Shown here: piece after piece, positions 15,838 to 25,062 of the stretch
How the letters are laid out: every line of letters begins with the position of its first letter
Numbering within the stretch: the stretch's first letter is position 1
Notes under the pieces: model-generated
The model's input: only the letters and a program-made list of their open reading frames with translations
What the model was told of the DNA's origin: nothing
Database searches by the model: none
Position numbers and translations under genes: made by a program
NCBI RefSeq assembly: GCF_002846415.1
Contig: NZ_PJMX01000001.1
Span: 2,108,001 to 2,172,000, forward strand
DNA length: 64,000 nucleotides
Direction of reading: 5' to 3'
Source of the DNA: Streptomyces sp. TLI_146
GTDB lineage: Bacteria > Actinomycetota > Actinomycetes > Streptomycetales > Streptomycetaceae

Positions 15838-18332
15838 CGCCGGACCTCCCCGTGGCCGGTGAGCCGGATGTCGCGCGCGGAGGCGCCCACCTCCACGCGG
15901 CGGCGGCCGGTGCCCAGGACCCAGCCGTGCCGGGCCGGGTCCCAGGACGAGAGCGCGCGGGCGGGCAGCGTGACGGTGACCCGGCGGGCGCCGCCCGGGG
16001 GCAGCTCCAGGCGCCGGTAGCCCGCGAGCGCGCGCTCGGGCTGGTCGAGGCGGAGGTGCGGCGAGCGGCCGACGTAGACCTGCGCGACCGTGGTGCCGGT
16101 GCGGCGGCCGGTGTTGCGGACGGTGAAGGACACCGAGAGCCCGCCGTGCTCGGCGCGCACGGACAGGTCGTCGTAGCCGAAGGATGTGTACGACAGGCCG
16201 TGGCCGAAGGGGAAGAGCGGTGCGACGCCCGCCCGGTCGTACCAGCGGTAGCCGAGGTGGATGCCCTCGCTGTACTCCTCGACGCCGTCGACGCCCGGGT
16301 AGCGGCGCGGGTCGCCCGCCACCGGGTGGCGCTCGTCGGAGACCGGGAAGGACTGGGTGAGCCGCCCGCCCGGGTCGCAGTCGCCGAAGAGCACCGCGGC
16401 CGTGGCCGCCGCGCCCTCCTGGCCGGGGTAGTACATCTGGAGCACCGCGGCGGTCCGCTCCAGCCAGGGCATGGTGGTGCTGGAGGAGGTGTTGAGGACC
16501 ACGGTGGTACGGGAGTTGGCGGCGGTGACGGCGTCGATCAGCGCGTTCTGGTGGCCCGGGAGCGCGAGGGTGGTGCGGTCGGCGCCCTCGGTGGCGTCCT
16601 CGTACGCGAAGAGGACGACGCTCTCGGCCCCGCGCGCCACGCGTACCGCCTCGGCCACGTCGGCGGCCCGGGTCGCCCCGGTGATCCGGCGCAGCCGGAA
16701 CACCTGCCCGTCGGCGCCGCCCTTCGCGGTGATCTTCAGCGTGTGCGGACCGGCCGCCAGGCGCACGGTGGCCCGGCGCACGGCGAGCCCGTCGGGGGCG
16801 GCGCTGACCAGGCCGCCCGCGAAGTACTCGCCGTAGCCCGGGGCGAGCGGGAAGAGCTCGGTGCCGTCGAGCAGCACGACGGGCCGCTCGCGCCCGGAGT
16901 AGTGGATGACCAGCGTCCACTCGTCGGCCTCGGCGGCGGTGAGGGTGCCGTCGTAGGTCCAGGTCGCGCCCGCGGCGACGTGCTGTCCCTCGAAGTCGGC
17001 GCCGGGCGAGACGGCTCCGGCGGGCAGGGCCCGGCCGAACAGGTCCTCGCCCAGGGCGTGGCGCACCCGCGCGCCCTTGCCCGCCCGCTCCCTGATGGCG
17101 TCCAGGGGGCTGGCGGCCCGGTCCGGCACCACATGGGCGCTGCCGCCGCCGCTGACGAAGGGGAGCGAGCCGGTCGGGCCGATCACGGCGATCGAGCGGG
17201 CGGCGGCGCCGGTGAGCGGCAGCGCGCGGCGCTCGTTGCGCAGCAGCGTGGCGCCGGCCTTGGCCACTTTGAGGGCGGTGCGGGCACCGGCGGCCGGGTC
17301 GCGGTCGGGGCGGGCCGGAGCGCTGCCGTCGAGCAGCCCGAAGCGCTCCATGACGGTCAGGACGCGGCGCACCGATCGGTCCACGAGCGCCCGCGGGACG
17401 CTGCCGTCCCTGACCGCCGCCTTCAGAGCGGCGCCGAAATAGGTGCCGTCGGGCATCTCCATGTCGAGCCCGGCCTTGATCGAGGCGACGGTGGAGTGGG
17501 CGGCGAACCAGTCGGTCATCACCCACCCGTCGAAGCCCCAGGCCTCCCGCAGCACCCCGGTGAGCAGGTCCGCGTTCTCGCAGGCGTAGGTCCCGTTCAC
17601 CTTGTTGTACGCGCCCATGACGGCCCCGGCGCGGGCGGCGACCGCCGCCTCGAAGCCGCGCAGCTCCGCCTCGTGCAGGGTCCGCTCGTCGGCCCGTACG
17701 TCGATGGACATGCGCTCCTTCTCCTGGTTGTTCAGGGCGAAGTGCTTGACCGTGGCGATCAGGCCCTGCGCCTGGATGCCGCTCACCTCCTCGGCCACGA
17801 GATCGGCCGAGAGCAGCGGGTCCTCGGAGAAGGTCTCGAAGTTGCGGCCCGCGTACGGGGTGCGGATCAGGTTGACCATGGGCGAGAGCAGCACGTCCTG
17901 GCCGAGCGCGCGGCCCTCGCGGCCGATGACCTCCCCGTACTCCCGGGCGAGCGCCGGGTCGAAGGCGGAGGCGAGCAGCACGGGAGCGGGCAAGGCGGTC
18001 GCGTGCTTCGTGACGCGGACCCCGGCGGGACCGTCCGCCAGCCGCAGGGGCGGGATGCCGAGGCGGGGCACGCCGGGCACGTATCCGGCCTGGCCGAGGC
18101 TGTGGGGGTCGTCGGCGCCGTGCAGGAAGGTCAGCTTCTCGTCGAGGGTGAGGCGGCGGATCAGCGACTCGACCCGGGGGCTCGCGGCGGGGGCCGCGGC
18201 GGACCCGGTCGCGGGGGCACGGGTTCCGGCGGCCCCGGCGGGCCGGGCGCTCCAGCCGGTCGCTGCCGCGGCGACCGTGACGGCGCCGCCGAGCAGCCAC
18301 AGGGCGGACCTGCGGGAAACGGTGTCGGACAT
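15834..18332 (-). CDS. secreted GH3 beta-glucosidase with PA14-like insert
   Basis: An 832-aa glycoside hydrolase family 3 enzyme. A twin-arginine-type signal (VSRRSALWLLGG near residue 5) is followed by an Ala-rich cleavage region. The N-terminal TIM barrel ends with the nucleophile motif VMTDWFAAH; the second domain follows, with a PA14-like insertion (FEGQHVAAGATWTYDG... LLDGTELFPLAPGYGEYF) around residues 450-600. A C-terminal fibronectin-III-like domain is recognised in VSFTVRNTG and VAQVYVG. It would hydrolyse terminal beta-glycosidic bonds outside the cell. I chose ATG 18332 because AAAGGAG precedes it and the Tat motif follows. A promoter at 18463-18491 drives it; the esterase is the downstream partner. 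Confidence 0.92.
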   Translation of the reverse strand: MSDTVSRRSALWLLGGAVTVAAAATGWSARPAGAAGTRAPATGSAAAPAASPRVESLIRRLTLDEKLTFLHGADDPHSLGQAGYVPGVPRLGIPPLRLADGPAGVRVTKHATALPAPVLLASAFDPALAREYGEVIGREGRALGQDVLLSPMVNLIRTPYAGRNFETFSEDPLLSADLVAEEVSGIQAQGLIATVKHFALNNQEKERMSIDVRADERTLHEAELRGFEAAVAARAGAVMGAYNKVNGTYACENADLLTGVLREAWGFDGWVMTDWFAAHSTVASIKAGLDMEMPDGTYFGAALKAAVRDGSVPRALVDRSVRRVLTVMERFGLLDGSAPARPDRDPAAGARTALKVAKAGATLLRNERRALPLTGAAARSIAVIGPTGSLPFVSGGGSAHVVPDRAASPLDAIRERAGKGARVRHALGEDLFGRALPAGAVSPGADFEGQHVAAGATWTYDGTLTAAEADEWTLVIHYSGRERPVVLLDGTELFPLAPGYGEYFAGGLVSAAPDGLAVRRATVRLAAGPHTLKITAKGGADGQVFRLRRITGATRAADVAEAVRVARGAESVVLFAYEDATEGADRTTLALPGHQNALIDAVTAANSRTTVVLNTSSSTTMPWLERTAAVLQMYYPGQEGAAATAAVLFGDCDPGGRLTQSFPVSDERHPVAGDPRRYPGVDGVEEYSEGIHLGYRWYDRAGVAPLFPFGHGLSYTSFGYDDLSVRAEHGGLSVSFTVRNTGRRTGTTVAQVYVGRSPHLRLDQPERALAGYRRLELPPGGARRVTVTLPARALSSWDPARHGWVLGTGRRRVEVGASARDIRLTGHGEVRR

Positions 18333-18462
18333 GACCGTCACTCCTTTGTGTGCGGGCACGGCGAGGTGACACGTGCAAACGACAGGACGTGCTTCGGCTT
18401 CTGAACACACCATGAGCCAGAACCCCGGTGACGGTTCGTCAGGCGCCACGTGTTGTCCGAGA

Positions 18463-18491
18463 AAGCTAGGACCGGCCCGGAAAGGAGTCAA
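18463..18491 (-). promoter_or_regulatory. promoter of the GH3/esterase operon
   Basis: Reading the minus strand, TTGACT (18486-18491) and TAGCTT (18463-18468) are spaced by 17 bases, a good match to the Streptomyces housekeeping sigma consensus. Transcription would begin about 120 bases before the GH3 ATG. Confidence 0.65.
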
Positions 18492-18507
18492 TAAGTTGAA
18501 CAAGAAA

Positions 18508-18549
18508 CGGATCCGGCCCCGAGCACATGAGCGCTCGGGGCCGGATCCG
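18508..18549 (-). terminator. strong terminator after hot-dog protein gene
   Basis: A perfect 17-bp stem (CGGATCCGGCCCCGAGC) with an 8-base loop, followed on the minus strand by TTTCTTGTTC. It lies 17 bases beyond the stop of the gene at 18567-19019 and just before the GH3 promoter, insulating the two units. Confidence 0.85.
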
Positions 18550-18566
18550 TTCGGGAACCGCGTGGA

Positions 18567-19019
18567 TCAGCTGTGCGGCCGCAGGGTCCAGACGACGGTC
18601 ATCTCGCCGGTGACGGCGCCGTCCTCGCGGGTGATCGCGATGGCGACCGGGAACTCGGGGCGCTCCCCCGCGTCCAGCTCCGCGACGACGTCCGCGATCG
18701 GGCGGCCCAGCGTGGCGGTGGCGGTGACCACGCCCATGGCGAGCTTCTTGTAGCCGATCTCCGCCTTGACGGCGAGCGGCACGGCCCGGTTCATCTGGTC
18801 GCCGAAGGCGGCGATCACGATGGCACCACTGGCGGACTCGGCGAGCGTGAACATCGCGCCGGCGTGCGGTCCGCCCACGTGGTTGTGGTAGTCGGCCTGG
18901 TCGGGCAACCGGACCACGGCCCGCTCGGGGGTGGTCTCCAGGAACTCCAGCTTGAGGGTCCTGGCCATGGGAACGGTCGCGGCGAGCATCTCGCCTACGG
19001 ACATCTGATCAGCGCTCAT
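18567..19019 (-). CDS. hot-dog fold thioesterase-like protein (DUF4442/PaaI type)
   Basis: A 150-aa single-domain protein with the hot-dog fold. HNHVGGPHAGAMFTLAESASGA carries the H-G-A motif and acidic residue expected at a thioesterase active site; the rest is the usual strand pattern to TVVWTLRPHS. A role in acyl-CoA hydrolysis is likely but the substrate is unknown. I take ATG 19019 (MSADQMS); an upstream in-frame start adds 13 residues overlapping the divergent promoter. It ends before a strong terminator and is divergent from the proline-rich protein at 19115. Confidence 0.8.
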   Translation of the reverse strand: MSADQMSVGEMLAATVPMARTLKLEFLETTPERAVVRLPDQADYHNHVGGPHAGAMFTLAESASGAIVIAAFGDQMNRAVPLAVKAEIGYKKLAMGVVTATATLGRPIADVVAELDAGERPEFPVAIAITREDGAVTGEMTVVWTLRPHS

Positions 19020-19077
19020 AGCATCGGATGTTACCCGTGAGTAGTAGACCTTGACCATCCCCTCACAGGGGCGGACG

Positions 19078-19106
19078 TTGGAGCTGTGACCTGTCCCCTC
19101 TATGGT
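19078..19106 (+). promoter_or_regulatory. promoter of the proline-rich protein gene, leaderless type
   Basis: TTGGAG (19078-19083), a 17-base spacer and TATGGT (19101-19106). The ATG at 19115 is eight bases downstream of the -10, so transcription would start at or next to the start codon. Confidence 0.55.
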
Positions 19107-19114
19107 TACTCGCC

Positions 19115-20179
19115 ATGTGGCAAGGACAGCAGCCGCCCGGGGGCGAGCAGAATCCGCAGGACCCTAACCAGAACCCGTACCAGCAGCCGGGGTACCAGGC
19201 ACCGAACCCGTACCAGCAGCCGACGCAGCCGGCGCAGCCGGCGCCCGGCGGCTACCAGCAGCCGGGATACGGCTATCCGCAGCAGCAGCCCAACCCGTAC
19301 CAGCAGCCGACCGTGCCGCAGTACCCGGTGGGGGCGCCGCCCGGACCGCCGATGCCGCCGCAGGACGGCGACGGGGGCAAGAAGAAGACGACCCTGATCG
19401 CCATCGTCGCGGCGACCGCGGTCGTGGTCGCGGCGGTCGTCACCGGCGTCGTGGTCATGAAGGACGACGGCAAGAAGGACACCAAGGCCGACGACAACAA
19501 GCCGTCGCAGAGCGCCTCGGCTCCGCCGCAGGCCTCCTCGCCCGCCGCCAACCCGCGCGGCGGCTCCACCGAGCAGGAGAAGCCGACCATCGAGGGATGG
19601 AAGGTCATCACCAACCCGAAGTGGGGCACGGCCTTCGACGTCCCGTCGGACTGGGAGTTCAAGGGCCCGACCTGGGCGGGCGGCTTCGAGGACCACGCCA
19701 ACCCCACCGGGAAGCCGATCATCATGCAGTCGGCACCCGCGTACTACAAGCCCAAGTGGTGCACCGAGGACTCCAACCACGACGGCAACACCGAGGACAC
19801 CGAGCTCGCGGGCACCGGCACCAAGGGCGCCGACGGCGCCAAGAACACCGACGAGGTGGCCGAGAACCAGGTGCCGTGGTGGGTGTACGGCGCGTACACC
19901 CAGCCGGACAAGAACATCATCAAGATCGTCAAGCCCGTTCCGTACACCACCAAGTCGGGCATCACGGGCAGCGTCGCCCGTGCCTCGGCGACCGGGGTCA
20001 AGAAGACCAGCAAGTGCGACACGGACGGCCAGGCGATCACCTTCGGCTTCAAGAACGCCAAGGGCGACTTCGTGGCCTGGAGCCTCTACTCGGTCACCGG
20101 CGTCAACGGCGCGGTCTCCGAGGAGACCATCCAGAAGATCCTCAGCACGGTCCGCCTGGCCGGTCAGCCCACCGGCTGA
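19115..20179 (+). CDS. proline/glutamine-rich single-pass membrane protein
   Basis: A 354-aa protein in four parts: a cytoplasmic Pro/Gln/Tyr-rich tail (about 1-88) with recurring NPYQQP; one transmembrane helix (about 92-113, TLIAIVAATAVVVAAVVTG); a Lys/Asp then Ser/Pro-rich linker (about 115-160); and an extracellular domain of about 190 residues starting EGWKVITNPKWGTAFDVP. Two cysteines (KWCTED and SKCDTD) may form a disulfide. The outer domain resembles uncharacterised actinobacterial families (perhaps DUF8017); no enzymatic motif is seen. It is followed after 89 bp by an MFS gene with its own promoter. Confidence 0.75.
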   Translation: MWQGQQPPGGEQNPQDPNQNPYQQPGYQAPNPYQQPTQPAQPAPGGYQQPGYGYPQQQPNPYQQPTVPQYPVGAPPGPPMPPQDGDGGKKKTTLIAIVAATAVVVAAVVTGVVVMKDDGKKDTKADDNKPSQSASAPPQASSPAANPRGGSTEQEKPTIEGWKVITNPKWGTAFDVPSDWEFKGPTWAGGFEDHANPTGKPIIMQSAPAYYKPKWCTEDSNHDGNTEDTELAGTGTKGADGAKNTDEVAENQVPWWVYGAYTQPDKNIIKIVKPVPYTTKSGITGSVARASATGVKKTSKCDTDGQAITFGFKNAKGDFVAWSLYSVTGVNGAVSEETIQKILSTVRLAGQPTG

Positions 20180-20232
20180 CCTCCGCCGTACGCGGTGACA
20201 CCCCCGGCACCGCGTACGCGACGGCAATCGGT

Positions 20233-20262
20233 TTGGCACATCGAGGCGGCGGCGGCGATAGT
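20233..20262 (+). promoter_or_regulatory. possible promoter of MFS gene, leaderless type
   Basis: TTGGCA (20233-20238), an 18-base spacer and GATAGT (20257-20262), six bases before the chosen GTG start. Confidence 0.4.
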
Positions 20263-20268
20263 CCACAG

Positions 20269-21588
20269 GTGACATCTGCCGCCGCCGTCTCCCGTGTCCG
20301 CCGCCCCAAGTGGGCGGGCCGCAACTACTCGCTGCTCACCGCCGCCGCGATCGTGACCAATCTGGGCAGTCAGGGCGCCCTGATCGCCTCGGCGTTCGCG
20401 GTGCTCCAGGCGGGCGGCGACGGCGGTGATGTGGGCCTGGTGGCGGCGGCCCGTACCGTGCCGCTCGTCCTCTTCCTGCTCGTCGGCGGCGCGCTCGCGG
20501 ACCGCATACCCCGGCACCGGGTGATGGTCGCCGCCAACAGCCTCAACTTCCTTTCCCAGGGCGCCTTCGCACTGCTCGTGCTCACCGGCACGCCGCAGCT
20601 GTGGCAGATGCTGGCGCTCAGCGCCCTCGGCGGTGTGGGCCAGGCGTTCTTCGGCCCCGCGTCCGAGGGCATGCTGATGTCCAGCGTGGAGGGCGAGGAG
20701 GCCGGGCGCGCCTTCGCGCTGTACCGGATGGCGATGCAGGGCGCGGGCATCGGCGGCGCCGCCCTCGGTGGGGCGCTGATCGCCGCCGTCGGACCCGGCT
20801 GGGTGCTCGCCGTCGACGCGGCCGCCTTCGCCGTCGCGGGCGGGCTGCGCGCCTTCATCGACGTACGCCACATCCCGCCGCGCGAGCCCGGCGGCGGCAT
20901 GGTGGCCGATCTGCGCGACGGCTGGCGGGAGTTCATCGGCCGCCCCTGGCTCTGGGCGATCGTGGCGCAGTTCTCGATCGTCAACGCCGTCGTGGTGGCC
21001 GCCGACGCGGTGTACGGGCCGCTGGTCGCCCGGGACCACCTGGGCGGCCCGGGGCCGTGGGGTCTGGCGCTCGCCGCGTTCGGGGCGGGCACGGTCGGCG
21101 GCGCCGTGGTGATGATGCGCTGGAAGCCGCGCCGGCTGCTGTTCGTCGGCTCGCTCTGCGTCTTCCCGCTGGCACTGCCGTCCGCCGCGCTCGCCGTGAC
21201 GGTGCCGATCGGGGTGCTGGTCGCGGTGATGTTCCTGACCGGTGTGTCGATCGAGGTGTTCGGCGTCTCCTGGATGACCGCGATGCACCAGGAGATACCC
21301 GAGGAGAAGCTGTCCCGGGTCTCCGCCTACGACTGGCTGGGCTCGCTCGCCGTGGTCCCGCTGGCCACCGCCCTGGCGGGTCCCGCCGAGAGCGCCTTCG
21401 GCCGGACCTCCGCGCTGTGGGGCTGCGCGGTGGTGATCGTGGTCCTGACGGCGGCGGTGCTGACCGTCCCTGACGTACGGAACCTGACCCGCCGCACCGC
21501 GCCGGTGACCGGGGCCACGGCGAATGCGGACGCGGTGGTTCCGCCCGTCTCAGCCGATGCCGAACGCCCCCTCGGGGGGCTCGGGTGA
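20269..21588 (+). CDS. MFS transporter
   Basis: A 439-aa major facilitator with about twelve hydrophobic segments. The family signature between helices 2 and 3 is visible as GGALADRIPRHRVM, and YNYSLL-like and NLGSQGALIASAF at the start form helix 1. It resembles MFS_3/enterobactin-exporter-like drug exporters. I place the start at the GTG at 20269, six bases after a -10-like GATAGT. The last 39 bp overlap the end of the convergent spermidine-synthase-like gene. Substrate is unknown. Confidence 0.85.
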   Translation: MTSAAAVSRVRRPKWAGRNYSLLTAAAIVTNLGSQGALIASAFAVLQAGGDGGDVGLVAAARTVPLVLFLLVGGALADRIPRHRVMVAANSLNFLSQGAFALLVLTGTPQLWQMLALSALGGVGQAFFGPASEGMLMSSVEGEEAGRAFALYRMAMQGAGIGGAALGGALIAAVGPGWVLAVDAAAFAVAGGLRAFIDVRHIPPREPGGGMVADLRDGWREFIGRPWLWAIVAQFSIVNAVVVAADAVYGPLVARDHLGGPGPWGLALAAFGAGTVGGAVVMMRWKPRRLLFVGSLCVFPLALPSAALAVTVPIGVLVAVMFLTGVSIEVFGVSWMTAMHQEIPEEKLSRVSAYDWLGSLAVVPLATALAGPAESAFGRTSALWGCAVVIVVLTAAVLTVPDVRNLTRRTAPVTGATANADAVVPPVSADAERPLGGLG

Positions 21589-22395
21589 CGGCTGCGCCTC
21601 GCTGTCCGGTACCGGCCGCGCGCCGCCGGTGAACCGCCGCACCGCGTCGCCGTGCTCGACCCGCGCGGGGAAGGCGTCCCCGGCGGTCAGCCGGGCGAGG
21701 GGGGCGATCGGCAACGGCCCGTGCGAGGCCAGCAGCACCACGTTGCCGAACCGCCGCCCGCGCAGTACCGAGGGCTCCGCGATCAGCGCGACCTGCTCGA
21801 ACACCGCCCGGAAGGTGGCCAGCTGGGGGCGGAGGAAGTCGAAGGGCGCGCCGTCGGCGAGGTTGGCCGCATAGAGCCCGCCGGGCCGCAGCACCCGCTC
21901 GGCGGTGCGCGCGTACTCGACGGAGGTGAGGTGCGCGGGCACCCGGGAGCCGCCGAACACGTCCGCGAGCAGCAGATCGGCCGAGTCCGCCGGAGCCTCC
22001 TCGGCCCAGGCGCGGGCATCGGCCGCGTGCACCCGGATCCCGCTGCCGTCGGGCAGCGGCAGATGCTCGGTGACCAGGGCGAGCAGCCCTCGGTCGGCCT
22101 CCACCACGTCCTGGCGCGAGCCCGGCCGGGTCGCCGCCAGATAGCGCGGCAGGGTGAGCGCGCCGCCGCCGAGGTGGAGCACGTCGAGCGGTGCGCCCGG
22201 CTCGCCCGCGCAGTCGACGACATGGGCGAGCCTGCGGGCGTACTCGAACTCGATGTACGTGGGGTCGTCGAGGTCGACGTACGACTGGGGCGCGCCGTTC
22301 ACGGTGAGCAGCCAGGCCCGCTCCCGGTCCACGTCGGGCATCAGCTTGGCGGTGCCCCAGTCCACTGTCCGGCTGACCGGTATCGGCTCGTTCAC
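21550..22395 (-). CDS. spermidine-synthase-like (spermine/spermidine synthase fold) protein
   Basis: A 281-aa Rossmann-fold protein. LDVLHLGGGALTLPRYLA is the nucleotide/decarboxylated-SAM binding loop, DVVEADRGLLALV the acidic strand, and DLLLADVFGG the active-site loop of polyamine synthases and related fused-MFS synthases. The N-terminal tetramerisation domain is short, and key aspartates of true spermidine synthases are only partly kept, so it may be an aminopropyltransferase relative with another substrate. It starts with GTG and converges on the MFS gene. Confidence 0.8.
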   Translation of the reverse strand: MNEPIPVSRTVDWGTAKLMPDVDRERAWLLTVNGAPQSYVDLDDPTYIEFEYARRLAHVVDCAGEPGAPLDVLHLGGGALTLPRYLAATRPGSRQDVVEADRGLLALVTEHLPLPDGSGIRVHAADARAWAEEAPADSADLLLADVFGGSRVPAHLTSVEYARTAERVLRPGGLYAANLADGAPFDFLRPQLATFRAVFEQVALIAEPSVLRGRRFGNVVLLASHGPLPIAPLARLTAGDAFPARVEHGDAVRRFTGGARPVPDSEAQPSPEPPEGAFGIG

Positions 22396-22482
22396 CGTCC
22401 CATTGTGCGCGAAGCGCCGCGCGCGAAACGCGGTTCGTCGGCTCGGGGCCGTCTGCGGCTGGTCGGGCGGTTCCCCGTGCTC

Positions 22483-23322
22483 CTAAGCCCAGAGCTCCGC
22501 GACGGCTTTCGCGTGGGCCGCCGCCTGGGTGCGGCCCGCTCGGGCGGCCGGGGCGCGGCGGGACGGCTCCAACGAGTTGCGGCCGAACGCGCGGCGGGCG
22601 GCGGAGTCCGGGGTGATGAGCTCGACGCGCGCGCCCGCCGCGGCCAGCGCGGCCACCTGGGTGCGCGGCGAGTCCAGCGGGCCGCCACCGAGCGCCAGCG
22701 GCGCGAGGACCAGCACCCGGTCGTATCCGGCGGCGAGCTGGGCGTTGGCCGGGGAGTGCACTCCCCCGTCGATCCAGCGGCGGCCCTCGACGGTGACGGC
22801 GGGCCACACCCCGGGCACCGCGCAGCTGGCGGCGACCGCGTCCACCAGCTCCACGCCGCTCTCCGGATCGAAGATCCGCAGTTCACCGCTGTCCGCCGCG
22901 ACCGCCGTGATCCTCAACCGCCGTTGCGGCCACTCGTGCGACACCAGCCGTCGGGCGATCACCTCGCGCCGCGCGGCCTCCTGCCCGGTGCCCCCGGCGA
23001 GCGCGACCCGGCCCAGTTTCCTGCCGTACTCCTCGGGCGTACGGGAGGTCAGCGCCGCGCGGGCGAACCGGAACACCGCGGCCGGGCCCAGGTTCGCCGG
23101 GACCTCGCCGTCGGGCCGGGCGAGCTGACGCTCATACAGCTGCGGCAGCCCGATCCGGCCCGAGGTGATCTGCGCGGCGACCACCGAGCCCGCCGAGCTG
23201 CCGACCACCAGCTCGGCGCCGGTCACGTCGACGCCCGCCTCGGCGAGCCCGTACAGCATGCCGATCTCCCAGCCCACGCCGGTGATTCCGCCCGCGCCGA
23301 GCACCAGTGCCGTGTCTCCCAT
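22483..23322 (-). CDS. patatin-like phospholipase
   Basis: A 279-aa patatin/RssA-like hydrolase. The glycine-rich oxyanion loop GAGGITGVGW is at residues 9-18, the nucleophile is Ser43 in G-S-S-A-G, and the catalytic aspartate is in DGGVHSP near residue 200: the complete Ser-Asp dyad. No signal peptide is present, so it probably acts on membrane lipids from the cytosol. The start is ATG; no clear ribosome site is seen. It lies 77 bp after tuf3 on the same strand and could be co-transcribed with it. Confidence 0.87.
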   Translation of the reverse strand: MGDTALVLGAGGITGVGWEIGMLYGLAEAGVDVTGAELVVGSSAGSVVAAQITSGRIGLPQLYERQLARPDGEVPANLGPAAVFRFARAALTSRTPEEYGRKLGRVALAGGTGQEAARREVIARRLVSHEWPQRRLRITAVAADSGELRIFDPESGVELVDAVAASCAVPGVWPAVTVEGRRWIDGGVHSPANAQLAAGYDRVLVLAPLALGGGPLDSPRTQVAALAAAGARVELITPDSAARRAFGRNSLEPSRRAPAARAGRTQAAAHAKAVAELWA

Positions 23323-23399
23323 GCCCGAAGCATGACGGAAGACGGCGGGCCCGCCTCCGTCGGGGGGTGCCCCGGGAGACGGGCCCGCCGGGCCGCCGG

Positions 23400-24581
<1,182 letters not shown>

Positions 24582-24641
24582 GGCTGTGTCCCTCGGATGC
24601 TGAGCTCTTAATGGCTGGAAGCCGCGACGGGACCCCTGGAT

Positions 24642-24673
24642 CCGGCCGACCCTCCCCCTGCGGGGTCCGCCGG
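24642..24673 (-). promoter_or_regulatory. hairpin upstream of tuf3
   Basis: Arms CCGGCCGACCC and GGGTCCGCCGG (one mismatch) about 60 bases before the tuf3 start and 16 bases after the candidate small ORF. It could be the terminator of that ORF or an attenuator in the tuf3 leader. Confidence 0.35.
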
Positions 24674-24689
24674 TTCTCTCCGGGAAGGG

Positions 24690-24836
24690 TCAGCTTCGGG
24701 CGCCGTCGAGGGGCGCTGCGGCAGCGATGAGGGCCGCCGCCGCGGCGACCGCCGCAGCAGCGAGGGCAGCCTTCGGCGCGTCCGCGACTGCGGACGGCGC
24801 TGCGGGGAAGGCGTGCCGGAACATGCTGCCGATCAT
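24690..24836 (-). CDS. possible 48-aa alanine-rich small protein
   Basis: ATG to TGA reading 48 residues beginning MIGSMFRHAFPAAPSAV with a long Ala-rich hydrophobic stretch (ALAAAAVAAAAALIAAAA) that could span the membrane. Third-codon-position GC is high and a hairpin follows the stop, which favour a gene. Against it: a weak ribosome site, low complexity, and a competing plus-strand frame across the same bases (24727-24942). I do not recognise it. The 480-bp gap between tuf3 and the VTT gene otherwise shows nothing certain. Confidence 0.3.
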   Translation of the reverse strand: MIGSMFRHAFPAAPSAVADAPKAALAAAAVAAAAALIAAAAPLDGARS

Positions 24837-25062
24837 GCCCCGGCGCCGGGCGGGCGTCGAATGGTTTTCGGGGGCGGGGAGTTGGGGCGGGCTGGGCCTG
24901 TTCGGTCGCGGTCGCGGGCCCCGTGGCGGGTGCGATGCCTAGTGGGGCGGCGCCCTCGCCGCGAGGCGGGTCCCTCGGCACCGGGTGCTGTTCGCCCCGC
25001 GTACGGCCGTAAGGCGACGCCCGTTACGGCGATCACATGCCCCTGTCGGTTACTCTCCCCGG

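Noticed and set aside
15852..18404. 850-aa plus-strand frame opposite the GH3 gene
   Set aside because: Shadow frame with G/A/V/R/E composition; no ribosome site or domain.
24727..24942. 71-aa plus-strand frame in the tuf3 upstream gap
   Set aside because: Competes with the minus-strand candidate; starts in an Ala run and continues into Gly/Arg-rich text without a ribosome site.
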